A stretch of DNA of 38,298 nt from Collodictyon triciliatum (lineage: Eukaryota; CRuMs): positions 1 through 38,298 of the forward strand of contig JBHJMP010000434.1 in the NCBI GenBank assembly GCA_043381765.1, written 5' to 3'. Numbering within the stretch: position 1 is the stretch's first letter; each line of letters opens with the position of its first letter. The notes under the pieces are model-generated. The model saw nothing but the letters and a program-made list of their open reading frames with translations, did no database searches and was not told the origin of the DNA. This document shows, piece by piece, positions 23,400-34,116 of the stretch. The translations under genes were made by a program, and so were the position numbers.

Positions 23400-24326
23400 T
23401 TTTTAATTCTGCTTTCATTTTTGCTTCTCCTTGTTTTCCTCCTCTCACTTTTCATAGCCCATACGAGCAACAGAAGGAGATAGTCATGATGGAGGATGTT
23501 GCTACGCTTTCATCACTCAGAGTGATGCCAGGATACAATATAATGCTTAAAGGCGAGGTAAAGCTTAAAAGGTAGGGATATACGAATACACCACGAATAT
23601 TTCCTAGATTACTCTCTGTGAGCAGGCAGCTGTTTAACATTTTATTTATCAGTTATATTTATCACATGGTTACTTCTTGATTGTATTATCGGCTCCAATT
23701 TCATTAAATTTATTGTTATCTTGAAAATATTTTTTTATATGGATACATTGTGACCAATTTTAAATTATCTTAGTGATATCCCGAAGGCTTGCCTGTTGGA
23801 GACGTGGAAAAAAGGAGATAAAACAAATTATTACCAATGCATACCATGCGGTATAAAATGTAAGTATGACTAAATGTATATGTATAGAGAGAGAGATTTA
23901 TGGTGCGCATTTATTTATTTATTTTTTCTAAATATTAAATTAAATGATAAAACGTATGCGCTAGGGATTTGTACAAACTGTCTGACATCCTGCCACAGTG
24001 GTATGTCTCCCTACGAGATGAAATCCGACATTTTCATAAATTAATGTGCTTTAATTTTAATTTTAATTTTATTTCTCCTCTACGTTTACATATATATTAT
24101 TCGCATAAGAGACTTAAAAATGAGAGACACTGATTGGAAAAAAAAAATAGAGGTATATTTATGAATGCACATAATCCGGATAGGCCACCAAACAGTCTTA
24201 TTCCTGTCTCAACACACGCCCAACTACGCGTGCTGCTATTGCCCGCGCAAAAAGTGTATGATTCCCTGCAAGGACAAAGGCCCGTCAGCCGCTTCACCAT
24301 CGCAGGCATCGTCGTCCTCATCATAA
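21076..24326 (+). CDS. RING and UBR-box protein, probable E3 ubiquitin ligase, 11 exons
   Basis: Exons 21076-21105, 21381-21499, 21637-21791, 22103-22143, 22320-22419, 22664-22766, 23017-23226, 23458-23571, 23774-23859, 23965-24000 and 24184-24326 join in phase (1137 nt) to 378 residues. Residues 20-57 are a C3HC4 RING: CPIC, CGHNFCQQC, then CPCC. Residues about 60-170 are charged and helical (coiled coil likely: VETIMQEKKRAEKSYFEEL; KLDDERKSKIKQI; YDRKMKEIEEHY). Residues 180-285 have no recognised fold. Residues 297-360 form a UBR-type zinc finger: CLLETW, YYQCIPC, ICTNCLTSCHSGH, CCYC, closest in layout to FBXO11. A serine tail ends the protein. UBR boxes recognise N-degrons in UBR1-type ligases, but the residues here are not enough to claim that. 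The donor of exon 4 (GTTCAA) is weak. Introns carry (TTTC)n and (TTTA)n repeats. Confidence 0.82.
21120..21234. repeat. (TTTC)n-like tract and (TA)n in the first RING-UBR intron
   Basis: TTTC/TTTTTTC repeats are followed by about 20 bases of TA repeat, inside the first intron. Confidence 0.9.
22767..22816. repeat. (TTTA)n microsatellite in a RING-UBR intron
   Basis: About eleven TTTA units directly follow the donor of the exon ending at 22766. Confidence 0.9.
23299..23403. repeat. (TTTC)n microsatellite in a RING-UBR intron
   Basis: About 25 uninterrupted TTTC units. The antisense Lys-Glu-Arg-Lys-rich reading frame is an artefact of the repeat. Confidence 0.95.
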
Positions 24327-24552
24327 GCCAACGTGGCATCACCCCCAACCTTACTTTCACACAAACTCAATGCACAAGATAAAAGAGAAAAGGAGAGAAT
24401 GAGAAGCAGAGCTGGACAGAGACCAGTGCAGTTCACTGTCTGTCTAATTATTTATTGCCAACCCTCTGCGAAGGTTTATGAGGGGAAGGAAGGGAGGGAG
24501 ACGAGTAATACACAGCGAGAACAAGGAGAACAAGGAGATGGGGAAGGAAAGG

Positions 24553-26577
24553 TCAGAGGGCGTCGCGCTCTGCAGCGAGGGCGTCGGCAATGACGAGGAG
24601 TGCGGCGCGGACGTGGGAGATGGGGAGGTCGAAGGGGGCGGAGGCGAGGGTCTCGTGGTCGAAGGCGACAAAGTCCCTGCCGGCGACGTCGTTGTCGCGG
24701 ACGGCAGCCACGAGGGTGTGGTGGAGGCCCTTGTCGTGGAGGAAGTCGGCCAGCTGGTCGCAGGTCATGGCGCGGAGGGGCGTGTGGCTGTGGTCGTGGC
24801 TGTGGTCGTGGCTGCTGTGGCTGTGGCTGCTGTGGTCGGCGGCGGGGCGCAGGCGGGGGTCGGGGTCGGGGTTGTCGGCCAGGTCTGCGAGGCGCGGGGC
24901 GAGGTCGAGGGCGGTGGGCCTGCGGTGGGGGTCGGGGTGGCAGCAGTCGCGGATGATTGCGGCGAGGCGCGGGGGGCAGCGCGGGGGGCAGGGCAGGGGC
25001 CGGGCGGCGGTCTTGTGGGCCATGATTGCCGAGAGGGCCAGGCCGTCGTAGGGGCGCGAGCCGGTCAGCATGGCCCACAGGACGCAGCCGAACGAGTACA
25101 TGTCGCTGCTGGGCCCGCACGTGCGGAAGTCGAAGGCCTCCGGGGCGACGTAGTGGTACGTGCCGGCAAAGCCCGTGGTGCGCGAGACGGTGTGGCGCGC
25201 CGTGGCCATGCCGAAGTCGGCCAGCTTGGCCACGCCGCCGGCGCACACCAGGATGTTTTCCGGCTTGAGGTCGCGGTGCTCGATGGGCGGCGTGCGCGCG
25301 TGCAGGAAGGCCAGCGCCGCGTTGACGTGCCCCGCGTACAGACCCGCCAGGCCCAGCGGCAGCGCGCCGATCGCGTCCAGCAGCCCCTGCACGCTGCCGC
25401 CCTCCGCGTACTCCAGCACGTACAGCACGCGCCGCTCCTTGAAGCCGTACGCGTGCAGCCGGATGATGTGCTCGTGCGTCAGGCCCAGCAGCAGCCGCGC
25501 CTCCCGCGTCAGCTCCTCGTACTCGGCCGTCCCCGGCCGCGTCTCCTTCTTGGGCACCTTCACCGCCACACGCCCCCGCCGCACCTCCACCACATACACC
25601 TCCCCGAACGCCCCCTCCCCGATCTTGTCCTCCGCCCCAAACGCCGTCGTCAGCACGTCCACGTACTCCCCCTCCACGCCCTCGTGGAACTCCACTGCAG
25701 CATGCCGGGCGGCTCCGCGTTAGTCGGCCGTGGTATTTGCTCTGGGGCCATGCCCGTATGTGGAACGTAAACGGCTTGGGGAAAGGGTTTGTGGATCGAG
25801 TCACTCACGCGGCGCAACATCCACTGCAATCGACGTCCGCGATCCGGTCCGGCTCAGCTGCTGGCTGCTCTCTGCATCCGCCGCCGTCTGTGTTGGGGCA
25901 GAGAGAGAGAGAGAGTCGGTGAGTGCGTCTGTGTGTGGCATGCCCTCCGGCGGTTCAGTCATGCCGGATTGGGAGGTGGGGGTGGGGGCACGACACGCAC
26001 CGCGTAGTAGAGCTCCAGGCGTCGCAGGGAGTGCGCAACTACAATCTCGCCGTGCTTCTCCAGGCAGTGCCAGCAAGGCAGCGTCGTGATCCCCGTCGGT
26101 GCGCGCTTCAGCCCAAACTTGCCCCCAGTCTCTGCCACAAGCATCTTCAGCTCCGTCAGCAGTGGCAGCCACTCTGGTAGCTCCTCAATCTTATTTCATC
26201 AACAAAAAAAAAAAGTGGCAAAAGTTTGTAAGAAAATAATCTGCTAGCCACGCCTCCTTTTTCTCACTCACTAATTCTCTACTATTTTTTCTTTTTCTCT
26301 CTGTTGCAAAAGAAAACTGTGCTTGTGTACGTACCAAGTTCTTGTTGATGTTCAGGAACGTCAGGTGGAGCAGGACAGACATGTGGTGCGGCAGGAAGTT
26401 CAGCTGGTTGTTTTCCAGAGACAGGTGGAGCAGGGTGGTCAGTGAGCCCAGCCCTTGGGGGACCGTCTTCAGTCCACGCCCGTTCAGCTCCAGCTGTGTA
26501 CAGTTCAGCAACGACGACGCGGGCGAGTACGTCGGCTTCAGTGCCTTCAGATCTTTGATCTTGAACTCTGACGACAT
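24553..26577 (-). CDS. LRR - TKL-like kinase - SAM-like protein, GC-rich paralogue, four exons
   Basis: Exons 26577-26335, 26189-26001, 25887-25809 and 25694-24553 (1653 nt) give 550 residues. Exon 1 has two to three leucine-rich repeats (LELNGRGLKTVPQGLGSL; LSLENNQLNFLP). Exon 2 holds a conserved module with TLPCW. Exon 4 has the kinase: GEGAFGEVY, VAVKV lysine, EHRDLKPENI, ADFGMA, FAGTYHYVAPE, SDMYSFG, GSRPYDG, HRRPTA. All catalytic motifs are intact. A histidine/serine-rich linker (DHSSHSHSSHDHSHDHSH) follows, then a SAM-like domain (LADFLHDKGLHHTLVAAV...). Kinase and SAM align throughout with the plus-strand gene at 28049, with the same intron phases (0, 0, 1) and an identical 189-nt second exon. 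Exon 4 is far more GC-rich than anything nearby. The ligand or partner is unknown; a signalling role is inferred. Confidence 0.88.
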
Positions 26578-28048
26578 GTCTGTGTGTATATTGGTTCTTT
26601 TTTTTTTTTGTTCGGAGCCCTCTTCTGAGTCTTTCCTTGGCTCCCTTGTTGCTCTCCTTGTTCGAGTGCAAGTCCGTGCGCTTCTGCTTCGGCAGTGCTA
26701 CCTCCTGCTAGGGCGTGAGAGTGCTAGGGAATGTGTGTGGGGAGGCGTTGTTTAGTGAGGCAAAGCACTTTGTTTTCTTTTTTTTTCTTCTCCTAGTTAT
26801 GTGAGCTCTCGTTCCCGTGTGCGGGGAAGAGTTGTAGGCTAGTAAGTATTGGCAGTGTTTCTTGAGGGTTTTCCACATTCTTGATTGATCTTTGCAGCCT
26901 CGCAATGTCGTTAGAAGGGCGAGTTTGCTCCGCATGATTGTCTCTCATTGCTTCACAAGCTATGAAGCGAGGGCTGGATTCCAAAATGTCCCTGACGCGA
27001 GGGAGAATTCATGATTGAGATGAAAACAACGGATCGAAATTCGGCCTTATATTCTCCTGTTTGCCTTGCGCTAAGGGCGGCCAAAGAAGTTGTGGATGTT
27101 TTGTGTTGAAACGGAGATCGACTACCTCACACAAGCGCCACTGCCATAAACGTGCGGGAAATCGGCCTGTCGTCTCTAGTCGGCAATCTTGTACGTTTGT
27201 GGAAAACGAAACAGCTGCTTTTTCAATGGAAGTTTTGGCATACTCGAACGTTCCTTTACTTAACCAGAAAGCCAGACACAACACCCACAACAACTCAGCA
27301 ACTCTAATCATCCTTTTGCAAGCAAAACATGTGGATTATGTAGAGTTTTTTCCCTCCCACAAGTCGATTAGGACTATCGAATGAGGCACTTTGACATTTT
27401 CTGATTCTCGTTTGAAAGGAAAAGAGCCACACAGGTGTTTCAAAGAACGAGACCCGAATCAGAAGTTGCACGTGAAGGTTCTAGAAGACTGATGGAACTT
27501 TCGATTTCAAATGTGGAACAGAAAATTCGCGGCAACTTTGGTCCACATTAGTGGAAATTCAATGAAAGGACCAGCAATTAAAGAAAAATCTCTGTCCGTC
27601 TCCTTCTGGAATTATATTTGTGCGAAAGACGGTATAAAAGCGCATTCATTCCTTGTATTTTTTTACCACCCATCTTAGCCACGTCACAGCGAAGGTTAGC
27701 GGAACGAGCTCGGTGCAGGGGGATTGATTGTGATCGGTTCGTGAAGGCCAACCAAACCCAACGTCTCTAAGCAGGAGCAAAGGATCAACTTCACAGACAA
27801 CGACACAACAAACCTCTGCAGCACAAGAGCCATCCGACAGACTGTACGCCTGGCCAACAAAACAAAGCCATAAGGCACAACACCGCTTCTGCCACACCTT
27901 TTTGTCCACAAACAAATCTCCCTCTCGCTGTGCCTTCAATCACACAGCTCTTCAAGATTCTAACGAATAAATCTTCCCATCTTCAAGGAACACGCTGCGG
28001 AGAATCAGCCACTAGTAAACCAAAGAGCCTAGACACTCGAAACTCAGA
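26578..28048. promoter_or_regulatory. 1.47-kb divergent intergenic region between the LRR-kinase paralogues
   Basis: The two paralogues start at either edge and point away from each other, so both promoters must lie here. Several short open frames on both strands lack recognisable domains or splice partners and I do not call them. No inverted repeat joining the two starts is obvious by eye. Confidence 0.5.
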
Positions 28049-30257
28049 ATGGGGGCCAACCAGTCACTCAAAGGGTTGTCGTCAGAACAGAAAGAGCAGT
28101 TCAGGCTGCTCAAGAAACTGGACCCGGGATTCTACCCCGACGACCAACCGCTGATAAAAACCTCACAACTTTGCCTTAACAACAAGAACCTACGCACTGT
28201 CCCACCCGGGATCTCCCTTCTCACAAACATGAACGCCCTGTGGCTAGAACAGAACCACCTCTCCAGTCTCACAACGACAATCACCTGCCTCACAACACTC
28301 ACCATGCTCCGCATTTTCAACAACAAATTTTCGGAAGTGCCCAGCCAGATCTCATTCCTGACTGACCTCCAGCACCTGTTTCTTAACGTCAACTCAATCA
28401 GCTACTTCCCTGAGTGGTTCACGACGCTAACCAAGCTGTGCCATCTCTCTGCGGAGTCCAATAACCTCTCATGCGTCCCTCCTCAAGTCTCTGTCCTCAC
28501 CAAGCTGACTTACTTAAATATACACAGCAATCCGGTAATCATTACTATTACTTTCTCTCTGCTTCTCTGTTTTCATTTGGAAGTTATTCCCAACTCGATC
28601 TTCACCCAACCCCAATCATCCATAGATGGAGGATCTGCCCGACTGGATTGTAATGTTCAAGCAACTAAAAGTCCTGCTTGTAGAAAGCCTTGGCAAAGTC
28701 AACGTCAAACACCTGCCCCGCCCGATCTCAACGCTCCCATGCTGGACCAACAGAGATAAATACAGCGGTATAATTGTGGCTGAATCCCTTCAGAAACTCA
28801 ACCTCCGCGACATGGTAAGCTGGACTCCTTTCTCTCATGCTTTAGTTTCAGTACTTGCATAGACACGCGCCTCACCGGGTTCTTTTTTTCTGGCTCTTTA
28901 CTCCAGTATGAGTCCATGGAAGAGCTCGAAGAAAAATACAGGCCCCCTGTGACCATTTCTGTGAATCCCTCCCTGCTGAGTAGCAGCATCAGCCTCTACA
29001 CACCGTCGGGAGCCTTAAGATCCTTTGCAGATTTTATTCCTGATAACGGTATGTCGAGCTCACCTTCCTATAAAACTTCACTCTCCGTCTGGCAGAGAAC
29101 CTTTCACTTGACTCTTGGCGAACCACATGAACATAGACCTAACCCAAATATATCTCTCATGTAAACTAGGTGAAAATGACGAACCGGTTGTAGGAGACTA
29201 CGCAGACGTCATGTATGCAGATTTCAACGAAACAAACAAGCTCGGGGAGGGAGGCTTCGGAGATGCCTACAAGGTCCAACTGCAAAAAGGCGTTGTTGCA
29301 GTAAAGGTCCTGAAGAAGGAGACCAAGCCAAAGACACCCGAATATGAGGAGCTCACCCGAGAGGCTCGCCTCATGATCCAGCTCGACCACGTGAACATCA
29401 TTGGGATGTATGGCTACGGGTGTAGAGCAAGGAAAGTCCTATATGTCATGGAATATGCCGACGGCAAGAGCATCGAAGACCTCATTAAGGCCGGCGGCCC
29501 GCTCCCATTCGACAAGCTCATGCTGTACACAATCCAAATTAATGCTGGCCTAGAGTATCTGCACAGCCGAAATCCGCCTGTGGAGCACCGCGATCTGAAG
29601 CCCGAAAACGTCCTTTTGTGCGGTGGTGTGGCCAAGATATGCGACTTTGGGCTTTCCACAGCGCGCGAGACTGTGTCCCGCGCCACCCAGTTTGCCGGCA
29701 CCTACCACTACGTGACTCCAGAGTCCTTCGACATGAAAGCCTACGGGCCCATGAGCGACATCTACACATTCGGCCTCGTCATCTGGTCCATGCTGACTGG
29801 CTCGCGCCCGTACGATGGCATGACCTTGCCGCAAATCATGGCCCAGAAGACCAAGAAGAAGACGCCGGAAATACCGCCCACTTGCTCAGCCAAGCTCGCT
29901 ATGCTCTTAAAGAATTGTTGGGAGCTTGACCCTCGTCAGCGCCCCACGGCTGCACAGCTGACTCCGAGGCTGGAAGAAATCCAGAGAGACCCTGGCCCAT
30001 CGGTAGGGCAGCAGCCACGGTCCGTGGTTGGGATGAGCAATGCCGACCTGGTGGTCTATCTGACCGAGAAGCGTGTTTATCCTTCCTTTGTTGCAGCCGT
30101 CAAAGACAGCGGGGTGAGCGGCACAGACTTCTTGGCATTCACAGAGGAAGACTTACTCAGCTCCCCGTTCCTACTCTCAAAGTTCCAAGCCAAGTTTGTT
30201 CTGAAGCTCATCAACGAAGCAAAAGAGGTTGCGAATGAATCATCCGATCAGGGGTAA
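28049..30257 (+). CDS. LRR - TKL-like kinase - SAM-like protein with N-myristoylation motif, four exons
   Basis: Exons 28049-28534, 28626-28814, 28907-29048 and 29170-30257 (1905 nt) give 634 residues. The protein begins MGANQSL, a good N-myristoylation signal (Gly2, Ser6), suggesting membrane attachment. About five and a half leucine-rich repeats of 23 residues follow (for example LCLNNKNLRTVPPGISLL). Next come the TLPCW module and the kinase: GEGGFGDAY, VAVKVLKKE, EHRDLKPENVLL, CDFGLS, FAGTYHYVTPE, SDIYTFG, GSRPYDGM, RQRPTA. The SAM-like end is DLVVYLTEKRVYPSFVAAV ... EEDLLSSP. It is paralogous to the minus-strand gene at 24553. The annotated stop is TAA 30255-30257, but a strong donor (GGGGTAAGG) with an acceptor at 30453 offers an alternative end that replaces the last residue with GDKE. 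The kinase type is TKL-like by motif; its substrate is unknown. Confidence 0.9.
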
Positions 30258-30882
30258 GGTTCTCACGCCTTTTTTTTCTTCCTTTCCGTTTCATTCGGTC
30301 TTCGCATTCACTTTAGGCTAATAAGCCATTTTTTAAGTGCCTTACCTTCTCATATACAATCTGTACCAATGCAACATTCTTGTTATTTGTCGAAGGATAA
30401 TAAGCACTTTGGTAAACTGTGTTCTCACTTTTTTTCTACCGCGCGTTCGACAGTGACAAGGAGTAAAGGTCGTATCTCCAAAACAAACACCCACGAATCC
30501 AGTCTATAGTAAGTTGAACCCCGTAAAGGCCCCGTTATCATCATCATCTTTTCTTTTCTTCATCCCATCATACTCCTGCAAAACAAACACTCCAAAGCCA
30601 CCACACTTTCTCTCATTCTTCGTCCCTTGATGATTATTCGTACACAGCAGAATAAAGCCTACCAGCCCAGTACCCACAGCCTTGTCCTGTTGTGTTTTGT
30701 CTCTTTGCGCACCAATCGAAGTTTGAGAAGAGAAAGAAAAAACCAACGCCTCTATCCTGTCCTTCTCCTTTGTGTTCTCCTTATTCTTGGCCTCCTCTCT
30801 GTCGCGAACAAAGGATCAGGCTGTCTCGTCCAGGCCACGGCGAATAATTGCGACTTCATACCCACACAAGCCCCAAGACAGG
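30258..30882. other. intergenic region between the LRR kinase and the NHL gene
   Basis: This region holds the 3' end of the LRR kinase (with the possible alternative last exon at 30454-30466) and the promoter/5' leader of the NHL gene. No other gene is supported. Confidence 0.45.
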
Positions 30883-33547
30883 ATGTTGGGCAAAAGAGTG
30901 AGTCTTCTCTCTGTCTGTGTCTGTGTCTGTGTCTGTGTCTGTGTGTGCCGCTTGCGATCGGACTGGGCTGCGAGCCCGAGACATCCTCCTTTTCCCAACG
31001 CACGCGGAGTCGCCAAACCCGAACCCAGATGCGAAGGCGACGCAGCAAAGAAATTATTTACACAAAGCTCTTTCTCTTTTTCTCTCTTTTTTCTCTCTTT
31101 TTTCTCTCTTTTTTCTCTCTTTTTTCTCTCTTTTTTCTCTCTTTTTTCTCTCTTTTTTCTCTCTTTTTTCTCTCTTTTTTCTCCCTTTTTCCCCTTTTTC
31201 CCCTTTTTTTTTCTCTTTTTCTGAGACAGAACTTGGCGAAAGAAAGCTACCACGGGAAGGCAGAGCAGATGGAGCCACACGGACGCGGTGCGAGTGGGGG
31301 TGTCTCTGTTGCAGTTCTATCCACGCCGACTGCGGTGCATGACATCAACGACGCAAACGAAAGCCGATCTGAGGCGGCAAAGCAGCGCAGGAAGCTGGAG
31401 GGCATTCGCCAACTCACAAGGCTCCAGGGAATGAACGTGAAGGTATCTGCAACACTCACGCACGTCACAACCGACCTGCATGATGGCGCCCTGCGAAATC
31501 GAAGAATCTCAAAACTGATGGAAACCAACGGGGAATTCGTTTGTGCATTCATTTACCTCTGTGTTTATTTATTTATCTATTTGTTTGTCTATTTGTTTTG
31601 TTTGTTTGTTTGTTTGTCTGTTTGTTTATCTATTTGTTTGTTTTGTTTTATTCGTCTGTGAATCGAACGACGTTGGACTCGATTGCAATTTGCTCAGCAA
31701 CAATCAACTTCCGAATAGCATAGCAAACCAAGTGAATAATACAATCAACTTGTAGTTGGACTCTAGCTTTGATGCTGCAGACCAGGACATCACGACAGAG
31801 TTTGCTCGAGTATCCCATTTCATAAACACCCTGGAATCGACCCTCATCGAACAGGTCTTGTTGAGATAACTATATATATCCATAAAAAAAAAAAGAAAAG
31901 AAAAAGAGGAAGATAAATCTATTTCTTTGTCCGCGCGCCTTCCTCCCATTATGTATGTGATGCTCATATGCATTTCCCTACTCAAAAATCTAGTGCAAGA
32001 GCATGCGCCACCGACTCAACAAAAGCTCCAACATGGACGAGCAGATATACCTCATCCACATGACACGATTGCGATACATGTCGGCACACGCACAAAGGAG
32101 CATCCAAACTATGACAGGAATCGAGCGTAAAATCGAAAAATCACAGCCCTTCTGTGTACAGACGCGCAGCCAAGTCCGCCACAGCGGGCCAGCATCAGAG
32201 CCCAAACGCTCGAAAAACACACCTCCCGAGACGGCTGCGCCCATCGGAGAAGCCCCGCTGGAAACGCCTTCTACGCCCACTACACCGAAACTCTTCCATC
32301 TTGCTCATCTTTGTACTATTGTCACACAAGTCTCCACTTCTCCCGTCCCCGCAATGACATCACGCTCTATTGCATCCTTTCAACACACCCAGCATCAGTC
32401 GCAGATTCCGCAATCACAGAGCCTCAAAAGCAGTGCTCATCTCCACAACCATCGTCCCCACCCCAATCATCCTTGTCACTCATCAGAGCAGCAGCAAACA
32501 GTGGACGAGATTCGGCTTCTGCTCTCTCGCAAAGTGAACAACCCCATCCGCATCGCGCTGCCCGATGTGCTTCAGCTCAACACTCTCCACCAACAAATGG
32601 ACCTCCTTCCTTTTATCTTCCTTGGGCGAGACTTTATTCCTCGACCAATGGGTTTACGCACGCTTGGAAGGCAACGACCCAGCCAGACAATCCAGCTGCC
32701 TCCAGACCAGCTCATGAGCCACGGCAGCATCTGCATCCACCCAAAGACCCACGAGATTCTTGTGCCAAATGCAACGCGCGGTGTGATTCTGTCCATCAGC
32801 CCATTCAGTGGCGAGAATGGCCTTTCAAGCATGATGAATCCTGTAGCTGCAGCCGCTGTTGCTGTTTGGGCTCCACTTCCGAGAGCCACCTGCAGTCAGA
32901 TTGCATTACCCACGCGCATGTGCATCTCCAACGATGGCCACTTCCTCGCTGTGGTAGACTCTGCCTCGCGATGCGTACATGTTTACGACTTTGTGTCCCG
33001 CCAAGTCTCTCACTCTATTCACGTGCATGAGAGACCGAGTGACTCGTTTCATCAGACGCCGGTGGATGTTGCCTTCGACTCGGAAAACAATCTGTATGTA
33101 GCATCCCCATCTGCCTGCGCGATATTCAAGTACGACCCTTACGGTTTGTTTCTGATGCGATTAAGCGGGGTGGAAAACAGGGCGTGTGTCGGAAATGCTG
33201 CGAGTGTCTTGGTCAACGATACAGACGAGATTGCAACTGTGATGGCGCATGGCAATCGGCTCAAAGTCTGGAGCAGCGAAGGTAAATTCTGCAGGTCATT
33301 TTTTGTGCCACCAACACTGCCGGATAATGCCCTTGGTCGTGGGTGGAATGGCGGAATACTTCTGGCAGACTCGTGGAATAATGTTGTTTATCATGTCTCT
33401 CGTGATGGTGCGGTGGAGCGGCTTCTCGAGGTGGCCCATCCCCGGGCTGCTGCGGTGGATTCACACGGCTTTCTCTTTGTGCTGCACGACGTGCATCCGA
33501 TGCTTTCTGTCTGGGCCGGTGGATTCGATGCAGATTTCATGCAATAG
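30883..33547 (+). CDS. coiled-coil and NHL-type beta-propeller protein, four exons
   Basis: Exons 30883-30897 (five codons, MLGKR), 31230-31538, 31756-31854 and 31994-33547 (1977 nt) give 658 residues, all junctions in phase 0. Exons 2-4 start with a charged helical region (RSEAAKQRRKLEGIRQL; LRNRRISKLMETN; QDITTEFARVSHFINTLEST; MRHRLNKSSNMDEQIYLIHM), probably a coiled coil. A low-complexity Pro/Ser/His/Gln linker follows. The last 330 residues contain NHL-like blades: RMCISNDGHFLAVVDSASRC; VDVAFDSENNLYVASPS; VLVNDTDEIATVMAHGNRL; GILLADSWNNVVYHVSRDGA; AAAVDSHGFLFVLHDV. The layout resembles TRIM-NHL proteins minus the RING and B-box. NHL propellers bind RNA or protein, but which one applies here is unknown. 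The tiny first exon is the least certain part. Intron 1 carries the pyrimidine minisatellite. Confidence 0.75.
30906..30946. repeat. (TGTGTC)n repeat
   Basis: About five copies of TGTGTC in the first intron of the NHL gene, just after the donor. Confidence 0.9.
31072..31215. repeat. 11-bp pyrimidine minisatellite (TTTTTTCTCTC)n
   Basis: About ten near-perfect tandem copies of an 11-base pyrimidine unit, then degenerate CCCTTTTTCCCC tracts. They run up to the polypyrimidine tract of the acceptor at 31229. Because 11 is not a multiple of 3, all frames stay open, which explains the long Phe/Leu/Ser and Lys/Glu frames here. Confidence 0.9.
31556..31655. repeat. (TTTG/TTTA/TCTG)-rich simple repeat in an NHL-gene intron
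   Basis: T-rich tetranucleotide variants fill most of the intron 31539-31755. Open frames across it are not coding. Confidence 0.85.
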
Positions 33548-33775
33548 CGTCACTTTTCGGTGACTCCTTAGCAATAGATCCGCATCTGCCGAATTCGCGG
33601 AATTATGATTGGGTAGCATTTATCAGTTTACGGCTGTTTTATTTTTCTTTTGTTTTTTTTTAATATGCCCTAGCATTAAAATATTCCCTTAATCCACAAA
33701 GACGAGAATACACAAACTTGATTGCCAGATGTCATTTTCCTAAACATTTCATTCTCTATCACACACTTTTTTTTT

Positions 33776-33806
<31 letters not shown>

Positions 33807-34116
33807 GAAGCAAAATCCTGGCCAAAAGGAATAAATATGCAATCACATTGATAATACATTAGAAGTAGTGTATTGTTTGTTCAATCACGTTTCTTTCTCT
33901 CGTGTATTTTTTTGTTTCTGTCGTTCTGCTGTTGTAATTTATTATTATTTTCTTGTTTACTTGGTCGCATACAGATTATTATTGACAGGCACAATACCAC
34001 ATAACGAAAGCAATCAATAAGACCCCGAGTCATTAATATATAGATTTGGTGTCAAGCACCTTTCAAGAAGATAAAGGAAAGAATAAAGTAAGCGTATCAC
34101 TCCAAACAATTACCCA
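33548..34116. other. convergent intergenic region
   Basis: Between the stops of the NHL gene (plus) and the coiled-coil gene (minus). AT-rich, with T runs and a short (ATA)n at about 33779-33799. No gene is seen. Confidence 0.6.

Noticed and set aside
23182-23470. Lys/Glu/Arg-rich minus-strand frames
   Set aside because: Translation of the (TTTC)n microsatellite in the antisense direction within a RING-UBR intron.
24476-25804. Long overlapping open frames on both strands (about 430-440 codons) across the GC-rich kinase exon
   Set aside because: The kinase frame (25694-24553 minus) explains the region with full catalytic motifs. The others are Arg/Pro/Gly/Ala/Val-rich shadows kept open by high GC, which removes stop codons.
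27009-27939. Several 70-107 codon frames on both strands between the LRR kinases
   Set aside because: No domains, no matching splice partners, and mutual overlap; more likely promoter and leader DNA.
31054-31280. Lys/Glu-rich minus-strand frames
   Set aside because: Antisense of the 11-bp pyrimidine minisatellite.
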